Assembly (NCBI RefSeq): GCF_014897675.1
Contig: NZ_JABUXU010000005.1
Location: forward strand, 124,001-188,000
DNA: 64,000 nucleotides
From: Advenella sp. FME57
GTDB taxonomy: Bacteria > Pseudomonadota > Gammaproteobacteria > Burkholderiales > Burkholderiaceae_B
Direction: 5' to 3'
Below are positions 1 to 9,116 of this stretch, piece by piece. The notes below the pieces were generated by a model. It ran no database searches, had not been told where the DNA came from, and saw only the letters and a program-made list of their open reading frames with translations. How positions within the stretch are numbered: position 1 is the first letter of the stretch; each line of letters starts with the position of its first letter. A program made the position numbers and the translations under genes.

Positions 1-189
1 GATGAGGCGGTGGCGGCGTTGAACAAAACCATCAATGAAATCGTGAGCGATGCGAAGGTCAAGCAGGAGCTGGCGCGCCTGGGATTTGATGCCTTCAGCG
101 GCACCCAGCAGGAATTTGCGACATTTGTCCGCGAGCAGTACGCGTTATGGGGCAAGCTCATCAAGGACGCCGGGATCCAGGTTCAATAA
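1..189 (+). CDS. Bug/TctC-family periplasmic receptor, C-terminal end (5' truncated)
   Basis: The first frame is open from base 1 to a TAA at 187-189 and encodes 62 residues, including LNKTINEIVSDAKVK and LARLGFDAFSGT. This matches the last part of tripartite-tricarboxylate-transporter substrate receptors (Bug family), which end in an amphipathic helix, a G-F/Y-x-x-x-x-G-T/S motif and a final F-x-x-x-x-x-x-E-x-x-x-W-x-x-x-I-x-x-x-G segment; here FVREQYALWGKLIKDAG. The start lies outside the window. The CoA-transferase begins 2 bases after the stop, so the two are probably co-transcribed and the receptor may import a carboxylic acid that the following enzymes activate. Confidence 0.85.
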   Translation, partial: DEAVAALNKTINEIVSDAKVKQELARLGFDAFSGTQQEFATFVREQYALWGKLIKDAGIQVQ

Positions 190-191
190 TA

Positions 192-1415
192 ATGACAGAC
201 AGCAATCGAAGCGGGCCGCTGGCCGGAGTACGGGTCCTGGATCTGACTTCCATTATTCTGGGGCCGTTTGCCACGCAGATGATGGCAGATCTGGGCGCGG
301 ACGTGATCAAGGTGGAATCGCCGGTGGGCGATACGATACGGCAGGTCGGACCCATGCGCAATCCAGGCATGGGTGCGATCTATCTGCATCTGAATCGCAA
401 CAAGCGATCGGTGGTGCTTGACCTGAAAACCGAGCAAGGCAGGGAAGCCTGCCTGCATCTGGTGCGCGAGGTCGATGTGCTGCTCTACAACGTAAGGCCG
501 CAGTCCATGGAACGCATGGGCCTGTCGTACGAAGCGGTCAGCGCCGTGAATCCGAAAATCGTCTACGTGGGCGCCTATGGCTTTGGCAACGAAGGCCCGT
601 ACGCCGGCAAGCCGGCTTACGATGATTTGATACAGGGAATGACCGGTGTGGCCCGGCTTTACGAACGCAACAGCGGGCACGAACCGCGGTATGCACCGCT
701 GACGCTGGCCGATCGCACCATCGGGCTGCAGGCGGCCATTGCCTGTCTGGCAGGCGTCATCCATAGCCGGGCAACCGGTACGGGCCAATCCATTGAGGTG
801 CCGATGTTTGAGGGGATGGCGCAAATGATATTGGGCGATCACCTGGGCCAGCGCACATTCGATGAGGACGCGCCGGCAGGCACCATGGGCTATTCCCGGT
901 TGCTGGCCGAACATCGCAAGCCCTATCAGACACAGGATGGATATGTTAGCGCCCTGATCTACAACGATCGGCACTGGCAGCAGTTCCTGGCGGCCATCGA
1001 TCGTGCCGATCTGATCATCGATTCGATCTTTTCCACCCATTCACGTCGAGCCGAAAACATTGATGAAGTATACCGGTTTGTGGACGGGGTCCTGCGGACC
1101 CGCAGCACGGCAGACTGGCTTGCGCTGTTTGATGCGAACGATATCCCGTGCGCCCCGCTGTACGCCATCGAAGATCTTCCCGCAGATCCGCACCTGAAGG
1201 CAACGGGTCATCTGGTGCGAACTGATCATCCCAGCGAAGGGGTGGTCCACACGATCGCGCCGCTGGGGCGATATTCGGCCACGCCGCTGAGCGTCTATCG
1301 CCATGCGCCCGCGCTGGGTGAACATACTGAAGAATTGCTTGACGGGCTGCCCATGGACAACGAGAAAAAACAGGCCATATTGAAGGCGGCAAAGCGTAGC
1401 GCGAACAGGCACTAA
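192..1415 (+). CDS. CaiB/BaiF-family (class III) CoA-transferase
   Basis: A 407-residue protein of the formyl-CoA/carnitinyl-CoA transferase family, which moves CoA between carboxylic acids. The N-terminus has the family signature GVRVLDLTSIILGPFATQMMADLGADVIKVE, shown here only in part: VLDLTSIILGPFATQM, then GADVIKVE. The PAYDDLIQGMTG segment carries Asp144/Asp145, where the family places its catalytic aspartate. Length is typical (about 390-430). The ATG at 192 was chosen because upstream codons overlap the Bug gene and the family N-terminus begins just after it. It lies 2 bases behind the receptor gene and ahead of an acyl-CoA dehydrogenase, which suggests uptake, CoA activation and oxidation of one organic acid. 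The substrate cannot be read from the sequence. Confidence 0.9.
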   Translation: MTDSNRSGPLAGVRVLDLTSIILGPFATQMMADLGADVIKVESPVGDTIRQVGPMRNPGMGAIYLHLNRNKRSVVLDLKTEQGREACLHLVREVDVLLYNVRPQSMERMGLSYEAVSAVNPKIVYVGAYGFGNEGPYAGKPAYDDLIQGMTGVARLYERNSGHEPRYAPLTLADRTIGLQAAIACLAGVIHSRATGTGQSIEVPMFEGMAQMILGDHLGQRTFDEDAPAGTMGYSRLLAEHRKPYQTQDGYVSALIYNDRHWQQFLAAIDRADLIIDSIFSTHSRRAENIDEVYRFVDGVLRTRSTADWLALFDANDIPCAPLYAIEDLPADPHLKATGHLVRTDHPSEGVVHTIAPLGRYSATPLSVYRHAPALGEHTEELLDGLPMDNEKKQAILKAAKRSANRH

Positions 1416-1569
1416 GCCAATGCGCGGTCATCCAGTGGGGGCGATGACCGATGCGAGGGCGCTCGCGCTGCCGATTGCAGGCATGGCCCATGACCGGCGG
1501 TAAACCGCCGCGCCTGCCATGGGGGCATTGCGCCTTTGAAGTGACACAACATACCTAAACGACGGAGTA

Positions 1570-2739
1570 ATGATGGATTTCTCGCTTTCTCAGGATCAGC
1601 AAATGCTTGTGGCTGCCATTGAACAGCTATGCAACGGTTTTGACGACGAATACTGGCTCACCTGCGATAGAACGGGCGAGTATCCAGAGGCGTTTTATCA
1701 GCGCCTGGCCAAGGCCGGCTGGCTGGGCGTGGCCATGCCGCAGGAATATGGTGGCGCAGGATTGGGTATTACCGAAGCCGCGCTGATGATGAAAGCCATT
1801 TCGCGCTCGGGTGCAGGCTTTACCGGCGCCTCGGCCGTTCATATGAATATCTTCGGGCTGAACCCGGTGGTCCGTTTTGGTTCGGAGGAACTCAAGCAAC
1901 GCGCGTTGCCGCCTCTGATCGAAGGCAAGGACAAAGCCTGCTTTGCCGTCACCGAGCCCGATGCCGGGCTGGACACCACCCAGTTGACCACGCGTGCGCA
2001 AAAGCATGGCGACCACTATCGGATATACGGCCGCAAAATCTGGATTTCCACCGCCCAGGTGGCCAGCAAAATGCTCCTGCTTGCCCGCACCACGCCGAAA
2101 GACCAGGTATCGAAGGCCACCGAAGGCCTGAGCCTGTTCTACACCGATCTTGATCGCAGCCAGGTTGAAGTGCGCGAAATCGAAAAGCTGGGGCGCAAGG
2201 CCGTCGATTCCAATATGCTGTTTTTTGATGGCCTGGAAATCCCCGAATGCGATCGCGTGGGCGAAGAGGGCAAGGGTTTCGAATACATTCTTCATGGCCT
2301 CAATCCCGAGCGCATCCTGATTGCCGCAGAGGCGGTCGGCCTGGGTCAGGTGGCACTGGACAAGGCAGTTCAATACGCGAAAGAGCGTACCGTATTTAAT
2401 CGGCCTATCGGTCAGAATCAAGGTATCCAGCATCCGCTGGCGCAATGCTGGATGCAGCTGGAAGCCGCCGATTTGATGGTGTCCCGTGCGGCCGCCGCCT
2501 ATGACGCCAATGAGCCGGCGGGCGCATACGCCAATACGGCCAAATACCTGGCAGCTGAAGCGGCGTTTACATCGTGCCAGACAGCGATCCAGACCCTGGG
2601 CGGAATGGGCTATGCCAAGGAATATCACGTTGAACGCTATTTGCGTGAAAGCTTTATCCCGCGTATTGCACCGGTCAGTCCGCAACTGATCATGTGCTTC
2701 ATTGCCGAAAAAGTGCTGGGCCTGCCCAAATCCTACTGA
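1570..2739 (+). CDS. Acyl-CoA dehydrogenase family protein
   Basis: A 389-residue FAD-dependent acyl-CoA dehydrogenase. The flavin/substrate signature CFAVTEPDAGLDTT is near residue 120 and the KIWIS motif near 155; the C-terminal helical domain has KERTVFNRPIGQNQGIQH and QTLGGMGYAKEYHVER. In medium-chain enzymes the catalytic Glu lies in a Y-E-G-T motif near the C-terminus, but the matching stretch here reads RIAPVSPQL. Instead a Glu at about residue 247 (GLNPERILIAAE) occupies the helix position used by isovaleryl-CoA and long-chain dehydrogenases, so a relocated catalytic base is likely. GGAG stands 3 bases before the ATG at 1570, closer than usual; the second ATG at 1573 is better spaced. 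It probably forms an operon with the CoA-transferase. Confidence 0.9.
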   Translation: MMDFSLSQDQQMLVAAIEQLCNGFDDEYWLTCDRTGEYPEAFYQRLAKAGWLGVAMPQEYGGAGLGITEAALMMKAISRSGAGFTGASAVHMNIFGLNPVVRFGSEELKQRALPPLIEGKDKACFAVTEPDAGLDTTQLTTRAQKHGDHYRIYGRKIWISTAQVASKMLLLARTTPKDQVSKATEGLSLFYTDLDRSQVEVREIEKLGRKAVDSNMLFFDGLEIPECDRVGEEGKGFEYILHGLNPERILIAAEAVGLGQVALDKAVQYAKERTVFNRPIGQNQGIQHPLAQCWMQLEAADLMVSRAAAAYDANEPAGAYANTAKYLAAEAAFTSCQTAIQTLGGMGYAKEYHVERYLRESFIPRIAPVSPQLIMCFIAEKVLGLPKSY

Positions 2740-2840
2740 AGGCGCGCAAGCTTGCAGCGCCGATTCGGGCCGTGGCCGGCTTGCGCCGGTTGCGGCCGCT
2801 AGCGCTTCAGGTAACGGGTATCGTATATTGGCCCGGATGC

Positions 2841-3605
2841 TTAATGCTGTTCAATGAAGGTACACATCACTCGTAGTTTCTGGGCATGATTCTGCAGATT
2901 GGCCTCGATCCGGTACAACGGTCCTGCAATGGAGATCGCAAAATGGCCGCCCGAAACAGTCACCGGCCAGGCGATGGCGCCGACATCGACCATGGACTCG
3001 CCCAGATTGGTGAACAGCCCTTTTTCCTGCCCTGCCTTGATGTCCGCCAGAAACTGCTGGCGCGTGGTAATGGTGCGGTCATTGCGCCTGGCAAAACTCA
3101 TCTTGTCCAGCAACGTGAGTTGCGCCGGTTCATCCAGCGCCGAAAATAGCGCCTTGCCCAGCGAATTGGCGTGGATTTCCTTTTGCTCTCCGGCCACGGC
3201 GACATAATGAATGGGGTTTTCAGAAGGAAGCACATCCAGGTACACCACTGTGTTCAACGAAGTGAGTTTACCCAGCACCACCGTCTCGCCTGTGATGGCG
3301 CACAATTCCCGCAAACTGGGATACAGCCGCTCGAGCACCGGATCGGCTTTGGTAATGCGCTGCGCCATGGCCAGCAGACGTCCCGTTGGGTAATATCCCT
3401 GACGACGCGACGTTTCGTACAGATAACCCAGGCTCAACAGCGTGCGTATTAGCGCCAGGCAACTGGAGGCCGGGGCATTGAGTTCGCGGGCCAGTTCCGA
3501 GAGCGCCAAAGGCTTTTGTTCGCGGGAAAAAATCTCGATGATCTCGATAACCCTGAGCGCGGTTTTGACGCGATGGTTTTCGGTGCCGGGGGCAGTGGTG
3601 TTCAT
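2841..3605 (-). CDS. IclR-family transcriptional regulator
   Basis: About 254 residues with an N-terminal winged helix-turn-helix (VKTALRVIEIIEIFSREQKPLALSE, written in parts: ALRVIEIIEIF, then ALSELARELNAPASSCLALI) followed by an IclR effector domain containing GETVVLGKL and HANSLGKALFSAL. IclR proteins commonly control nearby catabolic genes and bind small organic acids. The gene converges on the CoA-transferase/dehydrogenase operon and is divergent from the acylase gene at 3790. The ATG at 3605 was chosen; a GTG at 3617 would add four residues, and neither start has a strong ribosome-binding site. Confidence 0.88.
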   Translation of the reverse strand: MNTTAPGTENHRVKTALRVIEIIEIFSREQKPLALSELARELNAPASSCLALIRTLLSLGYLYETSRRQGYYPTGRLLAMAQRITKADPVLERLYPSLRELCAITGETVVLGKLTSLNTVVYLDVLPSENPIHYVAVAGEQKEIHANSLGKALFSALDEPAQLTLLDKMSFARRNDRTITTRQQFLADIKAGQEKGLFTNLGESMVDVGAIAWPVTVSGGHFAISIAGPLYRIEANLQNHAQKLRVMCTFIEQH

Positions 3606-3789
3606 GAATAGGGACACAGGGAGTGACAGGGTTACAGTTTAACCGATGCCATAATTTCTTACACTGTTTTGTTTGATTGCGGCGGGTACTCGTGCCATTC
3701 TCTGAGCAAAGAAGACGGTACATTTCAGTCCGCAATTTAGTTCATGTTTAAAATAATTAATTAACACAACTGAAATACAAGGAGAAGAT

Positions 3790-6291
3790 ATGAAACGCGC
3801 ATTCATGGCCGTTGCAGTCGCTGCCGTTTTTACCGGCACGTCGTTCATCCCAGCCAGCGCCCGTACGGCAGACGCAGCCGCTGCCGATACCTTTGCGGTA
3901 AGCGGCCTGGAAAAGCCAGGATCAATCTCGATCGACAAATGGGGCATCCCGCATATCTACGCGCAGACGCTTTACGATGCCTTTTTCCTGCAGGGATTCA
4001 ATGCGGCGCGGGATCGGCTGTTTCAGATCGATTTATGGCGCAAGCGCGGCCTGGGTGAAATGGCCAAGGATTTCGGTCCCGATTATGTCGAGGGCGATCG
4101 CATGGCGCGCGCCGTTCTGTTTCGCGGCGATATGTATCGTGAGTGGCTGGCTTACGGTTCGGATTCGAAACGCGTGGCGCAGGCATTTACTGCCGGCATC
4201 AACGAATACGTAAAAATGACGAAGGCCGATCCGGCACTGTTGCCCGAAGAGTTCAAAAAACTGGGCTATCAGCCGTCCATGTGGCAGGCCGAGGATGTGG
4301 TGCGGATTCGTCATCATGGCCTGACGCTGAACGCCAAGAACGAGCTGGATCGCGCGCAGGTTTTCTGCAAAGTAAAGGATGATCCGGTAAAGGCAGACTG
4401 GTTGCGGCGCGAATTGAGCCCGACCATTGATCCGAAACTGGTCGAGGGGCTTGATCCATGCTCGATTCCGGTGAAAAAAATCAAGGATGCTTATGATCTG
4501 GCCACGGCCACGCCGAAACTGAACAAACTGCCGCCAGGCGTCGACCAGGGCAAGACCGCAGGCGGGCAGCCGGAGCAGAAAACCGAAAAAACATCTGCAA
4601 CAAATACAAAGGGCCCGCTGCCGGTATCGGCGCTGTATGAGATTGTCAGGAACGACAGTGATACCGAAAGGGGGCTTGGGTCGAATAACTGGGTTATTGG
4701 CGGCGAACGGACAACGACCGGCAGGCCGATCCTGGCTAATGACCCGCACCGCTCCCATGGTGCGCCGAGTTTGCGCTATATCAGTCACCTGAATGCGCCG
4801 GGACTGTCGGTCATTGGCGCTGGCGAACCGTTTCTGCCAGGCATTTCGATTGGTCATAACGAGCAGATCGGTTTTGGACTGACCCGTTTTTACATGGATC
4901 AGGAAGATATGTACCAGTATGAAATCAATCCCGAGAACAAGAACGAGTATAAATACCAGGGACGCTGGGAACCCATGCAGACCGTAGAGGAAGAAATTGA
5001 AGTCAAGGGCGGGCCGGCCCAGAAAGTGACGCTGCGCTTTACCCGCCATGGCCCGATCCTGTACCAGGATGAAGGCAACCACACCGCTTGGGCTTTGCGT
5101 GCCGCCTGGCTGGATCTGGGCATGGCCCCTTATTTCGGTTCCATGGATTACATGCGAGCGACCAACTGGGATGAGTTCAAGGCAGCCATGAATCGTTGGG
5201 GCGCGCCGGGCGAAAACCAGGTCTTTGCCGATGCTGACGGCAATATCGCATGGATGCCGGGCGGGCTCACCGTCAAGCGAGACTGGGATGGACTCACACC
5301 AGTGCCCGGCGACGGTCGCTATGAATGGAGCGGTTATCGGGACATGGACGAATTGCCCAGCCTGTACAACCCGAAAGCCGGCTATATCTTGACGGCCAAC
5401 GAGAATAATATTCCGCCTGATCATCCGGCGTTCAAAAAAGGGGTTGGCTATGAATGGAGCAGCGATTTTCGTGCCAAACGCCTGAAGCGGATTATTGGCG
5501 CCAGCGACAAATCTTCGATTGCCGATTCCGAAGCCTGGCAGAACGACAAAACCTCGTTGCCTGCAATCAGAACCGTTACCGTGCTGCAACAAGTGAGCAC
5601 CGAGGACGAGAAGCTCAAGCCCGTGGTGGACATGCTTAAAAAATGGGATGGCCAAGTGACGGCAGACAGCCCGGAAGCGGCTGTCTTCGAAGTGTGGTTC
5701 AGTCGCTATTTACGCAAGGCCGTAGTGGATCGTGCGTTTGATCCGGAAATTGCAAAAATGATCGGACTGGCCGACCCGGAACGGGTGTTGGACGTCATCG
5801 AAAAACCCGATGGCTGGTTTACCGAAGCCGAGCGTAACCAAATTATGCTCGACTCACTTGGAGAGGCTGTTGCCGAAGTCAGGGAAAAGCTGGGTGACGA
5901 TCCGCAAGCGTGGAAATGGGGCACGCTGCACCAGGCGGTGTTCGTGCATCCCATGAATGCGCTGCTGTCGGATGAAGAGAAAAAGACATTCAATGTCGAT
6001 GCTGGTCCGATTGGTGGTTCCGGCTATACACCCATGGCGACCAGCTACAGTGAAACAAGCTATAACTTGAGGTCGGGCGCCTCTTTTCGCATGGTGCTCG
6101 ATGTCGGACAGTGGGATAGCTCCACGGTCATCAACACCCCGGGACAATCGGGCGATCCGCGCCTGCCTGGTTACCGCGACCTGGCACCCATCTGGGCGAA
6201 GGGCGAGTATATTCCGTTAACCTTCAGCAAGGAAAAGGTCAAGGAAAATACCGTCAAAGTCCTGAACTTCGAACCGGGGAAAAAGCAGTAA
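3790..6291 (+). CDS. Exported penicillin-acylase-family (S45) Ntn-hydrolase
   Basis: An 833-residue precursor with a signal peptide (residues 1 to about 24, cleaved after PASA). The alpha chain has GIPHIYAQTLYDAFF and FNAARDRLFQIDLWRKRGLG, typical of penicillin/acyl-homoserine-lactone acylases. A linker rich in Gln, Lys and Thr follows, then RGLGSNNWVIGG. Ser298 in that motif is the expected N-terminal nucleophile of the beta chain after autocatalytic cleavage. Downstream ANDPHRSHGAPS and LPGISIGHNEQIGFG are also family-typical. The family hydrolyses amide bonds of acyl side chains; substrate could be a beta-lactam, an acyl-homoserine lactone or another N-acyl compound. The start has a strong AAGGAGA ribosome-binding site. 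Confidence 0.92.
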   Translation: MKRAFMAVAVAAVFTGTSFIPASARTADAAAADTFAVSGLEKPGSISIDKWGIPHIYAQTLYDAFFLQGFNAARDRLFQIDLWRKRGLGEMAKDFGPDYVEGDRMARAVLFRGDMYREWLAYGSDSKRVAQAFTAGINEYVKMTKADPALLPEEFKKLGYQPSMWQAEDVVRIRHHGLTLNAKNELDRAQVFCKVKDDPVKADWLRRELSPTIDPKLVEGLDPCSIPVKKIKDAYDLATATPKLNKLPPGVDQGKTAGGQPEQKTEKTSATNTKGPLPVSALYEIVRNDSDTERGLGSNNWVIGGERTTTGRPILANDPHRSHGAPSLRYISHLNAPGLSVIGAGEPFLPGISIGHNEQIGFGLTRFYMDQEDMYQYEINPENKNEYKYQGRWEPMQTVEEEIEVKGGPAQKVTLRFTRHGPILYQDEGNHTAWALRAAWLDLGMAPYFGSMDYMRATNWDEFKAAMNRWGAPGENQVFADADGNIAWMPGGLTVKRDWDGLTPVPGDGRYEWSGYRDMDELPSLYNPKAGYILTANENNIPPDHPAFKKGVGYEWSSDFRAKRLKRIIGASDKSSIADSEAWQNDKTSLPAIRTVTVLQQVSTEDEKLKPVVDMLKKWDGQVTADSPEAAVFEVWFSRYLRKAVVDRAFDPEIAKMIGLADPERVLDVIEKPDGWFTEAERNQIMLDSLGEAVAEVREKLGDDPQAWKWGTLHQAVFVHPMNALLSDEEKKTFNVDAGPIGGSGYTPMATSYSETSYNLRSGASFRMVLDVGQWDSSTVINTPGQSGDPRLPGYRDLAPIWAKGEYIPLTFSKEKVKENTVKVLNFEPGKKQ

Positions 6292-6477
6292 AGTCGCTTT
6301 TATGCTGACATGGCCACCGCTGCCTTGGGCAATGATGAGAACTTAAGGCGGCGGCCGCGGTCCAATCTGCATCTTGCGCAAGAGGTTTGCGCGTAAAATG
6401 AATCAATCCTGCCAGCCTCAACATGCGTTGAGGCACGGGCAGGAATCTCATTGGAAGTCAGATTCCCAGGTGCGGTC

Positions 6478-7242
6478 ATGAATGCGAAAGCGCGCATTTT
6501 CTTTTTTGGCGATACGCATGGCGGTTTTGAGCACTGTCGGGAGATTGTCATGGCAGGCAAACCCGACGCTGTCATTTTTCTTGGCGATATCCAGGCCAGC
6601 CAGCCGCTGCATGAGATTCTTGGCGACATCCGTCAGATGACTGACGTTTGGTGGATTCCTGGCAATCATGATACCGATAGTGCGGCCATCTATCACAATC
6701 TTTTCAATTCCGAATTGGCTGGCCGTAATCTGCATGGCAGGGTCGTGGATATCCATGGCGTGCGCATTGCCGGTCTGGGCGGCGTGTTTCGGGGCACCAT
6801 CTGGAACCCGGCCAGGCCTTACTGGCGGTTCTATTGTCCCCAGGATTACGAAGCGCACAGCCTGCTCAAGGCGGGAAAAAATGGCCAGGGTGACCGTCTG
6901 CGTCATCGCAGCTCCATCTTTCCCAGTGATTACGACGCCCTGATGCAGGAACAGGCCGATATTCTGGTGCTGCATGAAGCGCCGTCCTGCAATCGCTACG
7001 GTTTTACCGTGCTGGACCGTCTGGCGCTACGGCTGGGCGCCACCCGTGTGTTTCACGGACATCATCATGACTGTTATGATTATTCGGCGCATTTTGAACG
7101 TATGGGATTTGCCGCGCACGCAGTGGGGCTGCGCGGTGTGCTCGACAGCAATGGCGTGGTGATTCGCGCTGGCGACCTGGACGGCAGTGGCGAAGACCGG
7201 GTTGCTGCGTTGCCGGACGCGCGCACACAGCCGGCTCGGTGA
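6478..7242 (+). CDS. Calcineurin-like metallophosphoesterase
   Basis: About 254 residues with the binuclear-metal phosphoesterase motifs in order: GDTHGG (Asp12, His14), FLGDIQ, GNHD, a His in VLHEAPS, and FHGHHHDCYDY for the GHxH motif. Such enzymes hydrolyse phosphomono- or diesters; the substrate is unknown. The ATG at 6478 was chosen because the metal motif starts about 11 residues later, as is usual; a TTG at 6451 would add nine residues. A small metal-binding protein follows 57 bases downstream on the same strand and may be co-transcribed. Confidence 0.85.
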   Translation: MNAKARIFFFGDTHGGFEHCREIVMAGKPDAVIFLGDIQASQPLHEILGDIRQMTDVWWIPGNHDTDSAAIYHNLFNSELAGRNLHGRVVDIHGVRIAGLGGVFRGTIWNPARPYWRFYCPQDYEAHSLLKAGKNGQGDRLRHRSSIFPSDYDALMQEQADILVLHEAPSCNRYGFTVLDRLALRLGATRVFHGHHHDCYDYSAHFERMGFAAHAVGLRGVLDSNGVVIRAGDLDGSGEDRVAALPDARTQPAR

Positions 7243-7299
7243 ACTGGGCTATGATATGGCTGAGTCCGGCTTGAAGATTGTTAACAGCAGGAGAGCGTA

Positions 7300-7512
7300 A
7301 TGAGTACAAACGTGATTAAGGCCAGGGTAGAGGGCATGACTTGCGACAAATGTGTTGCGCATGTGACTCACGCACTGGAGTCGGTGCCCGGGGTAGTATC
7401 GGCGCAGGTCAGTCTGGCGGGGGCGTCGGCAGATATCGTTGCCAATGACAGTGTCACCGCGCAGCAACTGGCCGATACGGTCAAAAGTGCGGGTTACGTT
7501 CTGAGAGTCTGA
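7300..7512 (+). CDS. Heavy-metal-associated (HMA) domain protein, CopZ-like
   Basis: A 70-residue single-domain protein with the metal-binding loop GMTCDKCVAHVTHAL (the CxxC pair is expected to bind Cu(I) or another soft metal) and the usual beta-alpha-beta-beta-alpha-beta pattern: VEGMTCDKC, ESVPGVVSAQVSLAGASADI and LADTVKSAGYVL. Length fits CopZ/Atx1-type copper chaperones. AGGAGAG lies 7-8 bases before the ATG. No copper ATPase is next to it, so its partner is not evident here. Confidence 0.85.
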   Translation: MSTNVIKARVEGMTCDKCVAHVTHALESVPGVVSAQVSLAGASADIVANDSVTAQQLADTVKSAGYVLRV

Positions 7513-7581
7513 ACGCAGCAGGCCTGATATCGACATCGGAAATAGATCAGGCGGCCATGCACAGATCAGGCGGCAAATAAA

Positions 7582-7617
7582 AAGCCGCTACATCGCCGGT
7601 ATGGCGTGTAGCGGCTT
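7582..7617 (-). terminator. Rho-independent terminator of the glycine-zipper lipoprotein gene
   Basis: An 11-bp perfect stem (AAGCCGCTACA / TGTAGCGGCTT) with an inner partial stem. Read on the minus strand it is followed by a T-rich run (TTTTATTTG), so it terminates the leftward lipoprotein gene; it could also stop read-through from the HMA gene. Confidence 0.8.
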
Positions 7618-7662
7618 CGTTGCGGAATCCGGCTGCGCTGTTGATAGGCAGGCAGTCAGATA

Positions 7663-7977
7663 TTAATCGTCCCAGCGGCGGCGGTCGTGGCGATGATAAT
7701 GGCGATCACGGCGACGGTCATCGCGATAGTGGCGGCGGCCACGATCGTAACGGTCATCGCTGTCCTTGAACACCTGGTTACCGACCAGACCACCCAGTGC
7801 GGCACCGCCCAATGCAGCCAGCGGGTTGCCGTCAGTCAGTGCATAACCGGCACCACCGCCCAGTGCTGCACCGCCAACGGTTCCTAGATCCCGAGTTGGG
7901 TGACGGGTAGAGCAGCCTGCCAGAACGGCACCCATAAGTGCCACAAGACAGACTTTTTTTATCATTTGCGAGGTCAT
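7663..7977 (-). CDS. Glycine-zipper outer-membrane lipoprotein
   Basis: A 104-residue protein with a lipoprotein signal peptide ending in the lipobox LAGC (Cys around residue 22). It is followed by a glycine-zipper segment (GTVGGAALGGGAGYAL and LAALGGAALGGLVGNQVF) like the 2TM domains of SlyB/OsmB-type lipoproteins. The C-terminal 30 residues are very rich in Arg, Asp, His and Tyr (RYDRGRRHYRDDRRRDRHY), a low-complexity tail seen in some envelope stress lipoproteins. Role unknown; presumably anchored in the outer membrane. It has its own terminator. Confidence 0.8.
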   Translation of the reverse strand: MTSQMIKKVCLVALMGAVLAGCSTRHPTRDLGTVGGAALGGGAGYALTDGNPLAALGGAALGGLVGNQVFKDSDDRYDRGRRHYRDDRRRDRHYHRHDRRRWDD

Positions 7978-8239
7978 AGTAAACTCTCCTTATGGAATAA
8001 CTATGGAGCTATCATAATCGCTTTGTTTGTACTGATGGCAAGCAAATGTATCGAAAGATAGCTGGCAAGCCTGTTTGGAAATGGATTGAAAGTTTAAGCA
8101 TCGGGTCGTTGTTTTCAAGTAGCCACACGCTGCCCGAGATTGCCGCTCAATATCTCTCGATAGCGCCCGATTTTTACCTGCTCGGGTCATTATTGTGATT
8201 AAAAACCCGATTTACCGCCGTATGTCAAAGGAGACACGA

Positions 8240-8950
8240 ATGATCCGGCTTTACGAACTCTGTGCCAGCGAGCCCGACCTGGTATTTTCACCTTACTGTT
8301 GGCGAGTGAGGCTTGCGCTTGCGCACAAGCGGCTGCCTTTCGAGGGGCTTCCTGTCGGCTTTATGGAGAAGGAAAAAATAGCATTTGCAGATTCGCGGTT
8401 GGTCCCCGTTCTTACCGATGGGGATACCGTGGTCAAGGAAAGCCTGGATATCCTGGAATATCTTGATCGTACGTATCCGCAGGCGCCGCTGGGACTCGAT
8501 AGCGATGCCGGACGGGCCCGGGTCCGGTTTATTTCGGAACTGATTCTGCGCCATATTACGCCGGTCATTTTCAAACCTTCCCTGATGGCGATTTACGAAG
8601 CACAACCGGAATCGGCCAAAGGGTATTTTCGGGAAAGCCGGGAAAAGCGCTTTGGTTGTACGCTGGAGCAATTGCACGCGACGGCCGATGCGAGCGAGGC
8701 GCACAAGGCCCTGGGGGCGCTGGAATCACAATTGAAAAACATGCCGTATCTTGACGGCACCCAGCCAGGGGCCACCGATTTTGTCGTTGCGGCGCATCTG
8801 ATCTTCAGTTGGGTATTCGGGTTTCAGTACTGGGAGGACGATTCGGCCGTGGGTCAATGGTTCACCCGCCTGCTTGAGGCCTATGCGGAAGTGGCCGGCC
8901 CGGTAAAGCGCCAGATCGATCCGGCGGCAGCCCAATATAGAGCAGCCTGA
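8240..8950 (+). CDS. Glutathione S-transferase family protein
   Basis: A 236-residue protein with an N-terminal thioredoxin-fold GST domain: IRLYELCASEPDLVFSPYCW with SPYC in the position of the catalytic Ser/Cys, then VPVLTDGDTVVKES, whose VP and D/ES residues match the glutathione-binding G-site, and ILEYLDRTYP. The C-terminal helical domain includes YLDGTQPGATDFVVAAHL, the N-capping motif of GSTs. The ATG at 8240 was chosen because AAAGGAGA precedes it by 6 bases; upstream in-frame starts lack this. Function may be detoxification or a specific thiol transfer; no substrate evident. Confidence 0.87.
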   Translation: MIRLYELCASEPDLVFSPYCWRVRLALAHKRLPFEGLPVGFMEKEKIAFADSRLVPVLTDGDTVVKESLDILEYLDRTYPQAPLGLDSDAGRARVRFISELILRHITPVIFKPSLMAIYEAQPESAKGYFRESREKRFGCTLEQLHATADASEAHKALGALESQLKNMPYLDGTQPGATDFVVAAHLIFSWVFGFQYWEDDSAVGQWFTRLLEAYAEVAGPVKRQIDPAAAQYRAA

Positions 8951-9116
8951 TTTGCCGGCAGGCCCGGTACTTCACGGGTCACCCGGGCCAGGTGAAGGGC
9001 GTATGAAAAAGTATGGCGCCGGTTCGGCCCGGACATAGCAGTGGCGCGCTGCTCCTTGCCTATTGCCTGAGCCATGCTTTTTTTTGCTTATAACCGATGA
9101 TGGCGGATAGCTCTGC

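Noticed and set aside
1495-1510. Hairpin CGGCGGT/ACCGCCG between the CoA-transferase and dehydrogenase genes
   Set aside because: There is no T-run and both genes probably belong to one operon; I do not call it a terminator.
4033-5655. Long open frame on the minus strand inside the acylase gene
   Set aside because: It lies wholly inside a strongly supported gene, has no family features and reflects G+C-rich codon bias.
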